A stretch of DNA of 15,392 nt from Myxococcales bacterium (lineage in GTDB: Bacteria > Myxococcota_A > Polyangia > Nannocystales > Nannocystaceae). The stretch is from positions 1 to 15,392 of the forward strand of contig JAGQIT010000031.1 of NCBI GenBank assembly GCA_020431135.1, read 5' to 3'. Below the pieces are notes generated by a model. That model did not search any database. It saw only the letters and a program-made list of their open reading frames with translations, and was not told the DNA's origin. Below are positions 1 through 6,668 of the stretch, one piece after another. A program made the position numbers and the translations under genes. Numbering within the stretch: the first letter of the stretch is position 1; each line of letters begins with the position of its first letter.

Positions 1-1244
1 CCGAGGGCTGCGCCCGCGACTTCGCCGCGAGCTTCGGCCGCCGCGCCTTCCGCCGGCCGCTGACCCCGGCCGAGGTCGACAAATACGCCGGCCTGATCGC
101 CGGCGAGGCGACCTTCACCGCCGGGGTCGAGGTCGCGCTGCGGGTGATGCTCGCCTCGCCCTACTTCCTCTATCGCTCGGAGATCGGCGAGGACGCCGGC
201 GACGGCACCACCCGCCTCACGGACTACGAGGTCGCCTCGGCGCTGGCCTACGCGTTCTGGGGGACGATGCCCGACGACGCGCTCCTCGACGCCGCCGAGG
301 CCGGGCTCCTCAGCGACGCCGCCGGCATCGAGGTCGAGGCCCGCCGCCTCCTGGACGACCCGCGGGCGCGGCCGCTCCTCGGCACCTTCGCCGCGCAGTG
401 GCTCGGCATTGAGGGGATCACCGCCGCTGACAAGAGCACGGTGACCTACCCCGAGTGGCAGCCTGCGATCGGCGAGGCCATGGCCGAAGAGACACGTCGC
501 CTCGTCGAGCACGTGATCTTCGCCGGCAGCGGCCGCTTCGACGAGCTCCTCCTCGCCGACTACACCTTCGTAAGCGGCGTCCTCGCCGGGCACTATGGCA
601 TCGACGGCGTGGCGGGCGACGACTTCGTCGAGGCCACCGACCCGACGGGCCAGCGCGCCGGCGCGGGGATCCTCGGCCACGGCTCGATCCTCGCGACCTA
701 CGCCCACTCGGATCAGAGCTCGCCGATCCGCCGCGGCGTCTTCGTCCGCGAGCACCTCCTCTGCCAGCAGTTCGGCACGCCGCCGGCCAACGCGGGCGGC
801 GTCCCCGAGGTCGACCCCAACGCGACGACGCGCGAGCGCTTCCGCCAGCACTCGAGCGACGAGAGCTGCGCGCTCTGCCACACGTATATCGACGAGCTCG
901 GCTTCGGCTTCGAGCGCTTCGACGCGACGGGCCGCTACCGCGCCGAGGAGAACGGCCAGGCGATCGACGCCTCCGGCGACGTCAGCGACGTCGAGGGCTT
1001 CGGCTCCGGGACGAACGCGCCCTTCGCTACGCTGCCCGAGCTCGCGGCGATCCTCGCCAGCTCGCAGGCGGCCCACACCTGCTTCAGCCGCCAGGCGTTC
1101 CGCTTCACCATGGGGTACTTGGAGACCCCGAACGATCTCTGCGCCCTCGCCGGGATCGACGAGCGCTTCGCCGCGGCCAACTACGACGTCCGCGAGCTCC
1201 TCGTGGCCATCGTCACCTCCCCCAACTTCGTCGCCCGGCGGTGA
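1..1244 (+). CDS. DUF1595/DUF1592/DUF1588/DUF1585 protein, 5'-truncated
   Basis: The gene is cut by the left edge: the frame is open from base 3, leaving about 413 C-terminal residues. The visible part starts in the DUF1595 signature (FGRRAFRRPLTPAE). It continues through DUF1592 (SPYFLYRSE, then an Ala-rich helical stretch and a QWLG motif), DUF1588 (SPIRRGVFVREHLLCQQFG and the cytochrome-like site SCALCHTYIDELGFGFE) and a DUF1585 tail (FRFTMGYLE to SPNFVARR). These domains occur in this order in large exported proteins of planctomycetes and myxobacteria, often with an N-terminal cytochrome c-like domain. That domain and any signal peptide would lie outside the window. CALCH fits the CxxCH haem-binding pattern, so a redox role is plausible but unproven. 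The next gene begins 5 bp after the stop and encodes the usual DUF1552 partner, so the two are probably an operon. The family assignment is firm; the function is unknown. Confidence 0.9.
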   Translation, partial: EGCARDFAASFGRRAFRRPLTPAEVDKYAGLIAGEATFTAGVEVALRVMLASPYFLYRSEIGEDAGDGTTRLTDYEVASALAYAFWGTMPDDALLDAAEAGLLSDAAGIEVEARRLLDDPRARPLLGTFAAQWLGIEGITAADKSTVTYPEWQPAIGEAMAEETRRLVEHVIFAGSGRFDELLLADYTFVSGVLAGHYGIDGVAGDDFVEATDPTGQRAGAGILGHGSILATYAHSDQSSPIRRGVFVREHLLCQQFGTPPANAGGVPEVDPNATTRERFRQHSSDESCALCHTYIDELGFGFERFDATGRYRAEENGQAIDASGDVSDVEGFGSGTNAPFATLPELAAILASSQAAHTCFSRQAFRFTMGYLETPNDLCALAGIDERFAAANYDVRELLVAIVTSPNFVARR

Positions 1245-1249
1245 TCCTG

Positions 1250-2662
1250 ATGCAGCGACCTGATCACGACACCCGCCCCTCGGGCCTCCTCCTCCAGGCG
1301 CAGGCGCGCCTCCGGGCTCAGGCCCGCCGCGGCCTCGGGCGTCGGCGCCTCCTCCAGGGGCTCGGGCTCGCGGCGGTCGCCGGGCCCTTCCTCCGCCTCG
1401 CGCTCGGCGGCCGCCCGGTCAGCGCCGCCGCCGGCAAGGCCCAGCGGGTGATCTTCTTCTACTTCCCCGACGGCGTCGTCGGCCCGAGTCAGGACGGCGA
1501 CGCCTCGAAGTGGCACGCCTCTGGCTCGGAGAACGACTTCAGCCTGTCGCCGCAGCTCGAGCCGCTCGCCGCCCACAAGGGCGACTGCCTCTTCTTCAAC
1601 GGCCTGTCGATGGGGCCGGCCGACAGCGGCTCGCACCCCGGCGGCGCCAAGAAGCTGCTGACCGCGGTCGACGGCGGCTTCGGCGAGAGCGTCGACCAGC
1701 TCCTCGCGCGCACGGTCGGCGCCGACGCGCCCTTCCGCCACCTCTACCTCGGGGCGATGGCCAACCAAAACAACGCCTCGGGCGACAAGCACATCTCCTA
1801 CCCGAGCCCCGGCGTGACGATCACCCCGGAGGACGATCCGAAGAAGGCGTTCGACCTGCTCTTCGGGTCAGGCAACGGCGGCGGCGACCAGGGCGGCGGC
1901 CCCGATCCGACGCAGGTCACGGTGATCGACGGGGTCCTCGGCGACATGGACACCCTGCGGGCGCAGCTCGGCGACACCGAGAAGAGCAAGCTCGACCTCC
2001 ACCTCGAGTCGCTGCGCGAGGTCGAGAAGCGGATCAAGTCGGGGCCGACGGGGACCTGCGACGATCCGGCGGTCGACCTCGCGTCGGTCGGCGACGATCT
2101 CTACGACCCCGGCAACTTCCCGGCGGTGCTCCGCGCCCAGACCGATCTCATGGTCCAGGCGATGGCCTGCGGCCTGACCCGCGTCGGCGTCCTCCAGTCG
2201 TCGAACCACACCTCAGAGCTCATCATGTCGCGCTTCGCCGGCTCGGAGATGTACGACCCGAACTTCGACATGCGCTCGCACCAGGCCTCGCACTACGGGG
2301 CGAAGCACGACGAGGGCAAGCGCGAGTACACCGACTACCTCAAGCAGCGGCGCTGGTGGGTCAGCCAGTTCAGCTACCTCCTCGACCAGCTCGCGGCGCG
2401 CCCGGACGGCGACGGGACGATGCTCGACACCTCGCTCGTCCTCCTGTGCACCGAGGTCTGCGACGGCAACACGCACCTCCACGACGACATGCCGCTCGTG
2501 CTCGCCGGGCGCGGCGGCGGGGCGGTGAGCCCGGGCCGGCTGCTGAGCTTCGGCGGCGACCGTCACGCCGGGCTCCTCGCGGCGATCGGACAGGCGCTCG
2601 GGGCGGACCTCCCGGCGTTCGGCGACACCGGCACCGGCCCGCTCGGCGGGGTCCTCACCTGA
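1250..2662 (+). CDS. DUF1552 family protein with Tat-like signal
   Basis: The protein has 470 residues. The N-terminus is Arg-rich and then shows a twin-arginine-like stretch (GRRRLLQGLGLAAVAGPF, about residues 30-47), suggesting export of a folded protein by Tat. The body has features typical of DUF1552: an early FFYFPDGVV strand, SHPGGAKKLLT, YPSPG followed by PEDDPKKAFDLLFG, a charged helix with REVEKRIKS, and a C-terminal LVLLCTEVCDGNTH segment. DUF1552 is thought to be distantly related to the DUF1501/alkaline-phosphatase-like fold; that is family knowledge and I see no proven active site. ATG 1250 is preferred because GGTGA (1240-1244) lies 5 bp upstream. GTG 1241, overlapping the upstream TGA as GTGA, is an in-frame alternative that would add three residues. 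The frame stays open far upstream to 455, but that stretch is the antiphase shadow of the preceding gene. Its partnership with the DUF1592-type gene is common in these phyla. Biochemical function is unknown. Confidence 0.9.
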   Translation: MQRPDHDTRPSGLLLQAQARLRAQARRGLGRRRLLQGLGLAAVAGPFLRLALGGRPVSAAAGKAQRVIFFYFPDGVVGPSQDGDASKWHASGSENDFSLSPQLEPLAAHKGDCLFFNGLSMGPADSGSHPGGAKKLLTAVDGGFGESVDQLLARTVGADAPFRHLYLGAMANQNNASGDKHISYPSPGVTITPEDDPKKAFDLLFGSGNGGGDQGGGPDPTQVTVIDGVLGDMDTLRAQLGDTEKSKLDLHLESLREVEKRIKSGPTGTCDDPAVDLASVGDDLYDPGNFPAVLRAQTDLMVQAMACGLTRVGVLQSSNHTSELIMSRFAGSEMYDPNFDMRSHQASHYGAKHDEGKREYTDYLKQRRWWVSQFSYLLDQLAARPDGDGTMLDTSLVLLCTEVCDGNTHLHDDMPLVLAGRGGGAVSPGRLLSFGGDRHAGLLAAIGQALGADLPAFGDTGTGPLGGVLT

Positions 2663-3067
2663 GCGCCGGCCAACGCTGACTGCGCGGTGGGCGCTTGGTC
2701 CGTTCTGCCTGTGATCGAGGACATGGGCGCCGACTGACGTGCGCCGGGTCGTCGCGGCCTGCTGGCGGCCGCTGCGGCGAAGGTCTTTCGGTTGCGAGTC
2801 ACAGCGCGCTTGGGGTAAACCAGCACCCGTCTTCGGGCCCGTCGAGCGTGGTATCTCCAACAACTCTCCATCGCTGACGGAATGTGTCTCTGGACATGCC
2901 TCGGTCGTGGAGGGCGGTTTGAGCCGACCTACGAGGCCGAACCCTCGATGACCACGCGGCCGCCCCCCGGCGATCGCAGGGCCCCGCCGGCTTCGACCGG
3001 CCCCCTGGGCCCGCTCCCAACCACATCCAGGCATCGTCGGTGAGCCGACGCACCTCCGAAAGGATCC
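2663..3067. other. 405-bp non-coding region upstream of the RRM gene
   Basis: No ORF here has the codon bias of the flanking genes. The middle (about 2780-2920) is clearly less GC-rich than the surrounding genes. TATCTC at 2852-2857, preceded by TGG, resembles an extended -10 element. If it is used, the RRM mRNA would carry a leader of about 200 nt. Just before the RRM start, CACCTCC (3051-3057, the same as the 16S anti-Shine-Dalgarno core) lies beside GAAAGGA. I found no riboswitch consensus, tRNA or strong terminator. The DUF1552 gene must stop being transcribed somewhere here, but the only inverted repeat after its stop (AGCGCC/GGCGCT) has a very large loop. Confidence 0.5.
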
Positions 3068-3553
3068 ATGGCAAGAAGCAGCTACTCGGCCGGCAAGCGG
3101 CAACGCGAACTCGACAAGGCGAAGAAGAAGAAGAAGAAGCGGGAGCGCCAGGCGAACCGCGCCACGAGCGCGGGGACGATCCCGATCGCCACGGTCGATG
3201 AGATCCAGGGCGGTCTCCTGTCGATCGAAGAGGTCGTCGCCCACGTCCACACCGGCCCCGCGGCGGTCGCCAGCCCCGGCGGTCGCGCGTCCTCCGGCGT
3301 GCCGACGCGGCTCTTCGTCGGCAGCCTCGACTGGTCGGTCGACACGGCGCTCCTGCGCAAGACCTTCGAGAGGCTCGGCGACGTGCTCGACGCGGCCGTC
3401 GTCCTCGATCGAGACACGGGCGACTCGCGCGGCTTCGGGTTCGTGACGATGGCTAGCCACAAGGACGCTGCGAAGGCGATCGACGAGCTCAACGGCGCCG
3501 AGCTCGAGGGGCGCGCCCTCGTGGTCCGCCAGGCGACCGAGCGACGTCGCTAG
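3068..3553 (+). CDS. RRM-domain RNA-binding protein with Lys-rich N-terminal tail
   Basis: The protein has 161 residues and one C-terminal RNA recognition motif at about 80-156. RNP2 is LFVGSL (82-87) and RNP1 is RGFGFVTM (121-128), with the usual aromatic residues for stacking on RNA. The RRM is followed by a short Arg-rich end (ATERRR). The N-terminal part is not RRM: residues 10-31 are strongly basic (KRQRELDKAKKKKKKRERQ), and a linker containing IPIATVDEIQGG and LSIEEVVAHV leads into the RRM. Bacterial single-RRM proteins are best known in cyanobacteria and myxobacteria and some respond to cold; no target can be named here. ATG 3068 follows GAAAGGA with only a 3-bp gap, an unusually tight Shine-Dalgarno spacing. 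The gene stands alone between a 405-bp upstream gap and a double hairpin. RRM assignment is firm. Confidence 0.93.
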   Translation: MARSSYSAGKRQRELDKAKKKKKKRERQANRATSAGTIPIATVDEIQGGLLSIEEVVAHVHTGPAAVASPGGRASSGVPTRLFVGSLDWSVDTALLRKTFERLGDVLDAAVVLDRDTGDSRGFGFVTMASHKDAAKAIDELNGAELEGRALVVRQATERRR

Positions 3554-3563
3554 CTGGACGCCT

Positions 3564-3616
3564 CCTGCCGCTGGCAGGGATGAGCCCGGAGCGCGCCCAT
3601 CGGCGGCTCCGGGCTC
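3564..3616 (+). terminator. Two stacked hairpins after the RRM gene
   Basis: The first hairpin is CCTGCC (3564-3569) / GGCAGG (3573-3578) with a 3-nt loop. The second is a perfect 11-bp inverted repeat, GAGCCCGGAGC (3582-3592) and GCTCCGGGCTC (3606-3616), with a 13-nt loop. No clear U-tract follows; the next bases are TGCTATTCTC. The position 10-65 bp after the RRM stop suggests transcription termination or mRNA 3'-end protection, possibly without a classical U-run. The second stem lies only 3 bp before the -10-like element proposed for aat, so it could also be a regulatory dyad. Confidence 0.6.
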
Positions 3617-3619
3617 TGC

Positions 3620-3625
3620 TATTCT
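3620..3625 (+). promoter_or_regulatory. Candidate -10 element for aat
   Basis: TATTCT (4 of 6 match to TATAAT) ends 12 bp before the aat ATG. Transcription from it would start about 5-6 nt before the start codon. No good -35 is visible, since that position lies in the 11-bp inverted repeat, and no normally spaced Shine-Dalgarno exists. Its placement matches other starts in this window. Confidence 0.4.
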
Positions 3626-3637
3626 CGGCGCTCGGGG

Positions 3638-4357
3638 ATGCCGGTCTTCCTCCTCAACGAGGCCCTCAGCCTCCCCGATCCGCGCCTCGCGGAGCGCGAC
3701 GGGCTCCTCGCGGTCGGCGGCGATCTCCGCCCCGAGCGCCTCGTTCTCGCCTACCGCCAGGGGATCTTCCCGTGGTCGAGCGACGGCGAGCCGCTGCTGT
3801 GGTGGTGTCCGGCGCCGCGGATGGTGCTCTTCCCCGACGAGCTCTACGTCGGCCGGTCGCTGCGCAAGGCGATCCGCCGCGACGTCGGCCGCCTGCGGAT
3901 CACCCTCGACCGCGACTTCACGGGGGTTATGGCCGGCTGCGCCGAGGTCCCGCGTCCGGGTCAGGACGGCACCTGGATCACCGCGGGGATCCTCGCCGGG
4001 ATGACCGCGCTCCACGATCGCGGGATCGTCCACAGCGTCGAGGTCTGGGACGGCGACGCGCTCGTCGCAGGCCTCTACGGCCTCGCCCTCGGCCGGGTCT
4101 TCTGCGGCGAGAGCATGTTCACGCGCCGCCCGAACGCCTCGAAGATCGCCTTCGTCGCGCTCGTCCGCCAGCTCCGGGCCTGGGGCTACGCGATGATCGA
4201 CTGCCAGCAGGTGACCGCGCACCTGCGCCGCTTCGGCGCCCGCGAGCTCGCCAAGGACGACTTCCTCGCGCGCCTCGCCAGGCACGTCGACGAGCCCGGG
4301 CACCCGGCCCCGTGGGCCTTCGATCCTCCCGGGGCCGCGCGCTGGCTCGACGACTAG
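3638..4357 (+). CDS. aat: Leucyl/phenylalanyl-tRNA--protein transferase
   Basis: Aat moves Leu or Phe from aminoacyl-tRNA to the N-terminal Arg or Lys of proteins, creating a destabilising residue recognised by ClpS/ClpAP (bacterial N-degron pathway, cytosolic). The protein has 239 residues, close to the 234 of E. coli. Family signatures are all present: DGLLAVGGDL (21-30), YRQGIFPW (39-46), LWWCPAPRMVL (54-64), TWITAG (112-117), HSVEVWDG (132-139), FCGESMFTRR (155-164) and MIDCQ (186-190). The C-terminus extends to a Trp-Leu-Asp-Asp end. No clp or bpt (aspartate/glutamate leucyl-transferase) gene is adjacent, so the gene appears to be transcribed alone. The start is chosen from alignment of the short MPVFLLNE N-terminus with known Aat proteins. 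Only a GGGG run touches the ATG, with no normal Shine-Dalgarno, consistent with a near-leaderless mRNA. Confidence 0.97.
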   Translation: MPVFLLNEALSLPDPRLAERDGLLAVGGDLRPERLVLAYRQGIFPWSSDGEPLLWWCPAPRMVLFPDELYVGRSLRKAIRRDVGRLRITLDRDFTGVMAGCAEVPRPGQDGTWITAGILAGMTALHDRGIVHSVEVWDGDALVAGLYGLALGRVFCGESMFTRRPNASKIAFVALVRQLRAWGYAMIDCQQVTAHLRRFGARELAKDDFLARLARHVDEPGHPAPWAFDPPGAARWLDD

Positions 4358-4378
4358 GCGGGCCGCCGCGCGCGTGTC

Positions 4379-4400
4379 AACCTGTCTATGCAGACAGGTT
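4379..4400. terminator. Bidirectional terminator hairpin between convergent genes
   Basis: This is a perfect 9-bp inverted repeat, AACCTGTCT (4379-4387) / AGACAGGTT (4392-4400), with a 4-nt loop. It lies in the 49-bp gap between the stops of aat (+) and the fibro-slime lipoprotein (-). The A/T pairs at the base give a short U-run on either strand (GGTTTA on plus, GGTTG on minus). It is much less GC-rich than its surroundings and its position suits both genes. Confidence 0.72.
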
Positions 4401-4406
4401 TATCGT

Positions 4407-5405
4407 TCAGCCAGGGATCACCTCGAAGCAGGCGATCGTCGTCTCGATGTGGAAGTTCGACTCGGTCGTGTGGCGCTCGGCGAAGAAGAAGTCGAGGGTG
4501 TACTCGCCGCCGACGCTGATCCCGAGCTGCGCCGCCTGGGCGTCCATGTTGACCTCGCCGCTCATCGGCCCGTGGACGCCGCCGAGGTCGATCGCCAGGA
4601 CGCCGTTGACGAAGACGAAGAGGTCGTCGTCGCCGGTGAACTTGAAGACCTCGCCGCCCTCGTACTTGAACTTCGTGTGGAGCTCGAGGGTGAAGTGGTA
4701 GTTGTGCGAGTTGCCCTCGTTGCCGAAGCCCTGGCCGTCGATCGGGAAGAAGGCGGCGCTGTCGAAGACGAACGCGCCCATGCCGTTGTCGCTGAGCGGG
4801 ATCGTCACCTCGAGCGCCTGGTTGACCCCCTGCACGTCGTTGTACCACTGGTTGAAATTGGCCTCGCCGTGGGTCGTCACGGTGCCGCCGCCGCCCGCGT
4901 AGACCGGCTTGTGATCGCCGCCGAGCTGGGCCGCGACGATCCCCTTCTCGGCGCTGATCTCGGCCTCGAAGTCGGGGTGCGACGACTGGAAGTCGCGGAC
5001 GACGCCGACGAGATCCGTCTCGCACTCCTCCATCACGCCGGTCGTGTCGCCGGTCGAGGTCGGCGCGTCGGTGGTCGAGGTCGAGGTGCCCGTCGTCGAC
5101 GTGGTGGTTGTGGTGGTCGTCCCGGAGGTGGTCGGCTCTGTGGTCGCGCCGGTCGTGGTGGTCGTCATCGCGCCGGTCGTGTCGTCGCCGGTCGAGCCGG
5201 ATGCTGAGCCGCCGCTGTCGCTGTCGCTGTCGCCCTCGGTCGTCGAGCTCCCGTCGGTGCTCGCGGTCGCCCCGCCGTTGCTCGCGGACGCGGTGGTGAT
5301 CACCCCGGCGCTCGACGCCGAGTCGCGGCCGCCGTCGTCTCCGGCGCACGCGAGAACAAGTGAGAGCGGGGCGACGAGGGCGAGGACGATCACGGAGCGC
5401 GACAT
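4407..5405 (-). CDS. Fibro-slime domain lipoprotein
   Basis: The protein has 332 residues. The signal peptide ends in a lipobox (LVLAC, Cys20), so it should be lipidated and exported. Residues 21-125 are a Ser/Thr/Asp/Gly linker with near-pure Thr runs at 81-112, resembling a flexible or glycosylated stalk. Residues 130-332 match the fibro-slime domain, a PA14-like carbohydrate or surface module. Signatures are RDFQSSHPDFE (137-147), FNQWYND (184-190), FPIDGQGFGNEG (220-231), GDDDLFVFVNGVLAIDLGGV (258-277) and FFFAERHTTESNFH (306-319). The domain is named from slime-mould and Fibrobacter surface proteins and is widespread in myxobacteria; it likely binds the matrix or polysaccharide. The gene is convergent with aat and lies 119 bp downstream of the RNA repair operon on the same strand, with its own AT-rich upstream region. 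No good Shine-Dalgarno precedes the ATG. The domain call is firm; the ligand is unknown. Confidence 0.9.
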   Translation of the reverse strand: MSRSVIVLALVAPLSLVLACAGDDGGRDSASSAGVITTASASNGGATASTDGSSTTEGDSDSDSGGSASGSTGDDTTGAMTTTTTGATTEPTTSGTTTTTTTSTTGTSTSTTDAPTSTGDTTGVMEECETDLVGVVRDFQSSHPDFEAEISAEKGIVAAQLGGDHKPVYAGGGGTVTTHGEANFNQWYNDVQGVNQALEVTIPLSDNGMGAFVFDSAAFFPIDGQGFGNEGNSHNYHFTLELHTKFKYEGGEVFKFTGDDDLFVFVNGVLAIDLGGVHGPMSGEVNMDAQAAQLGISVGGEYTLDFFFAERHTTESNFHIETTIACFEVIPG

Positions 5406-5411
5406 GTGCGG

Positions 5412-5466
5412 ACGATCGCCAATGCGCCCGGGTGATGCAATTGCACGTATTGTTTGTGAAATTACA
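5412..5466 (-). promoter_or_regulatory. AT-rich control region with two dyads upstream of the fibro-slime gene
   Basis: The 119-bp gap between the HD-Pnk stop and this gene contains an AT-rich block at 5431-5467. It holds a perfect palindrome TGCAATTGCA (5436-5445) and an imperfect dyad TGTGAAATTACA (5455-5466). Their centres are 20 bp apart, about two helical turns. On the minus strand, TTGCAT (5440-5435) and GATCGT (5417-5412) are spaced by 17 bp and could be weak -35/-10 boxes ending 6 bp before the ATG. No named regulator is implied. Confidence 0.4.
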
Positions 5467-5524
5467 TCTGCGACCTTGCTTCACGGCGAGGAGCAGGCTC
5501 CCCATCGTTGGTACGGCGACCCGC

Positions 5525-6646
5525 CTAGCCCTCGAAGACCCAGTCGACGCGGTGGGCCTCGGTCGGATCGGGGATCTCCCAGCGTCGGGTCATCCGCTCG
5601 ATCACCGCCTCCGGGACCCGCGCGCCGGGCTCGCGCTCGCGGTTCTGCTTGAGCAGCGCGCGGTGCGGCGACTCGACATAGACGATCCGCACGCGCGCGC
5701 CGTAGTTGGTGAAGAGATCGAGGAGGCGCCCGCGGATCTCTCGGGTCAGGTTGGTCGCGTTCCAGACGAAGGGCTGGGCGGCGCGCAGGTGCTCGCGCGC
5801 GCGGTCGCGGGCGACCTGGAGCACCGGCCCCTGATCGCCGGTCGGCGGCGCGCCGATCTCCGAGCGGATCGCGTCGAGCGAGACGACCGGGAGGTCGACG
5901 TTGCGGGCGATCCAGCGGTCCTTGCCGCTGCCGGGGAGCCCGGCCATCATCACGACCTCGCAGCGCGTGTCGTCGTAGGCCGCGACGCTGGGATCGCGGC
6001 TCGGCGCGTGGAAGTAGCTGTAGCGCGTGTGCGCCGAGGGGAAGGGGAAGGGCCCGCCGAGGCAGCCCTGCTCGCGCGCGAGCTCGAGGAAGAGCTCGAC
6101 GTTGTCGAGGAGCCGCTCCTTGGCCGCGCAGATCCGGCCGAGGGCGTCGGCGCGGTTGACCAGCGCGAGGTGATCGCAGCGCGCCCGCATGCTCACCTGG
6201 GCGATCCGCCGGATCGGATCGTTCTCGTCGATGCAGAAGAAGGGCACCTGGTGGTAGCGGATGAGCGCCGTGATCGCCTCGCGCGCCGTCGGGTCGACGT
6301 CGGCGCGCCAGAGCATGCCGCGGGCCATGATGTCGCCCTTCACCGAGTGCCCCGGCTGGCGGATCCGGCCGTCGACGACGCGCGTGCACATCGGCTTGGC
6401 GACGTCGTGGAGGAGGCAGGCGGCGAAGACGATCGCCCGCTCGTCCGCTGGCAGGGCGCGCCAGGCCGGGAGCGCGGCGAGGGCCTCGCAGACCATCACC
6501 GTGTGCGTCCAGACGTCGCCCTCGGCGTGGTGCTCCGGGTCTTGGGGACAGCTCGCCATCTCGCGGGCCCACGGGCGCGCGGCGACCTCCGCCCACGGGT
6601 AGGCGGACGGAGCGTCGGGGTCGAGGAGTGGGAAGGGGAGGTCCAT
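5525..6646 (-). CDS. HD-Pnk: HD-domain 2',3'-phosphoesterase fused to 5'-OH polynucleotide kinase
   Basis: The protein has 373 residues and two domains. The N-terminal HD domain (about 35-190) shows His39/His40 and His48, the HD doublet at 80-81 (LLHDVAK), GHSVKGD (99-105), YHQVP (131-135) and a late Asp in RADALG (166-170). The C-terminal P-loop kinase (about 228-373) shows GLPGSGKD (236-243), SLDAIR (256-261), WNATNLTRE (295-303) and an Arg-rich lid helix. This order matches HD-Pnk, characterised in Runella slithyformis as a bifunctional end-healing enzyme: the HD part removes 2',3'-cyclic or 2'/3'-phosphates and the kinase phosphorylates 5'-OH ends. The Walker A Ser/Thr is Asp here (GKD); I do not know whether that is typical of the subfamily. 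The start is supported by AAGGAG. It lies 22 bp after the RNA ligase gene. It was previously often annotated simply as an AAA ATPase. Activity is inferred from motifs and context. Confidence 0.9.
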   Translation of the reverse strand: MDLPFPLLDPDAPSAYPWAEVAARPWAREMASCPQDPEHHAEGDVWTHTVMVCEALAALPAWRALPADERAIVFAACLLHDVAKPMCTRVVDGRIRQPGHSVKGDIMARGMLWRADVDPTAREAITALIRYHQVPFFCIDENDPIRRIAQVSMRARCDHLALVNRADALGRICAAKERLLDNVELFLELAREQGCLGGPFPFPSAHTRYSYFHAPSRDPSVAAYDDTRCEVVMMAGLPGSGKDRWIARNVDLPVVSLDAIRSEIGAPPTGDQGPVLQVARDRAREHLRAAQPFVWNATNLTREIRGRLLDLFTNYGARVRIVYVESPHRALLKQNREREPGARVPEAVIERMTRRWEIPDPTEAHRVDWVFEG

Positions 6647-6653
6647 GGCGGGG

Positions 6654-6659
6654 CTCCTT
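6654..6659 (-). promoter_or_regulatory. Shine-Dalgarno of HD-Pnk
   Basis: AAGGAG on the minus strand lies 7 bp before the ATG at 6646, inside the 22-bp gap after the ligase stop. It fixes the HD-Pnk start and indicates independent ribosome loading within the operon. Confidence 0.8.
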
Positions 6660-6668
6660 GCGCTGTGA

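Noticed and set aside
455..1249. In-frame upstream extension of the DUF1552 gene
   Set aside because: It overlaps the DUF1592-type gene in another frame and is Arg-rich nonsense; ATG 1250 with GGTGA upstream fits better.
2790..2830. Possible riboswitch-like fragment (GCGAGTCACAGCGC, GGTAAACC)
   Set aside because: It resembles short pieces of cobalamin-type elements only by chance; no conserved core or pairing could be drawn and the downstream gene is an RRM protein.
2213..4303. A 696-residue open frame on the minus strand across the DUF1552 end, the RRM gene and aat
   Set aside because: It lies antisense to three genes with clear domains and its Arg/Glu/Ala/Val composition is what high-GC antisense frames give. 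No motif was seen.
4374..5207. Long plus-strand frame antisense to the fibro-slime gene
   Set aside because: The minus strand encodes a complete fibro-slime domain with lipobox; the plus frame is Val/Glu/Arg-rich shadow, and the Thr codons generate its Val or Gly runs.
5490..5501. Terminator after HD-Pnk (GGAGCAGGCTCC)
   Set aside because: The stem is at most 4-5 bp with a tiny loop and no U-tract, too weak to call.
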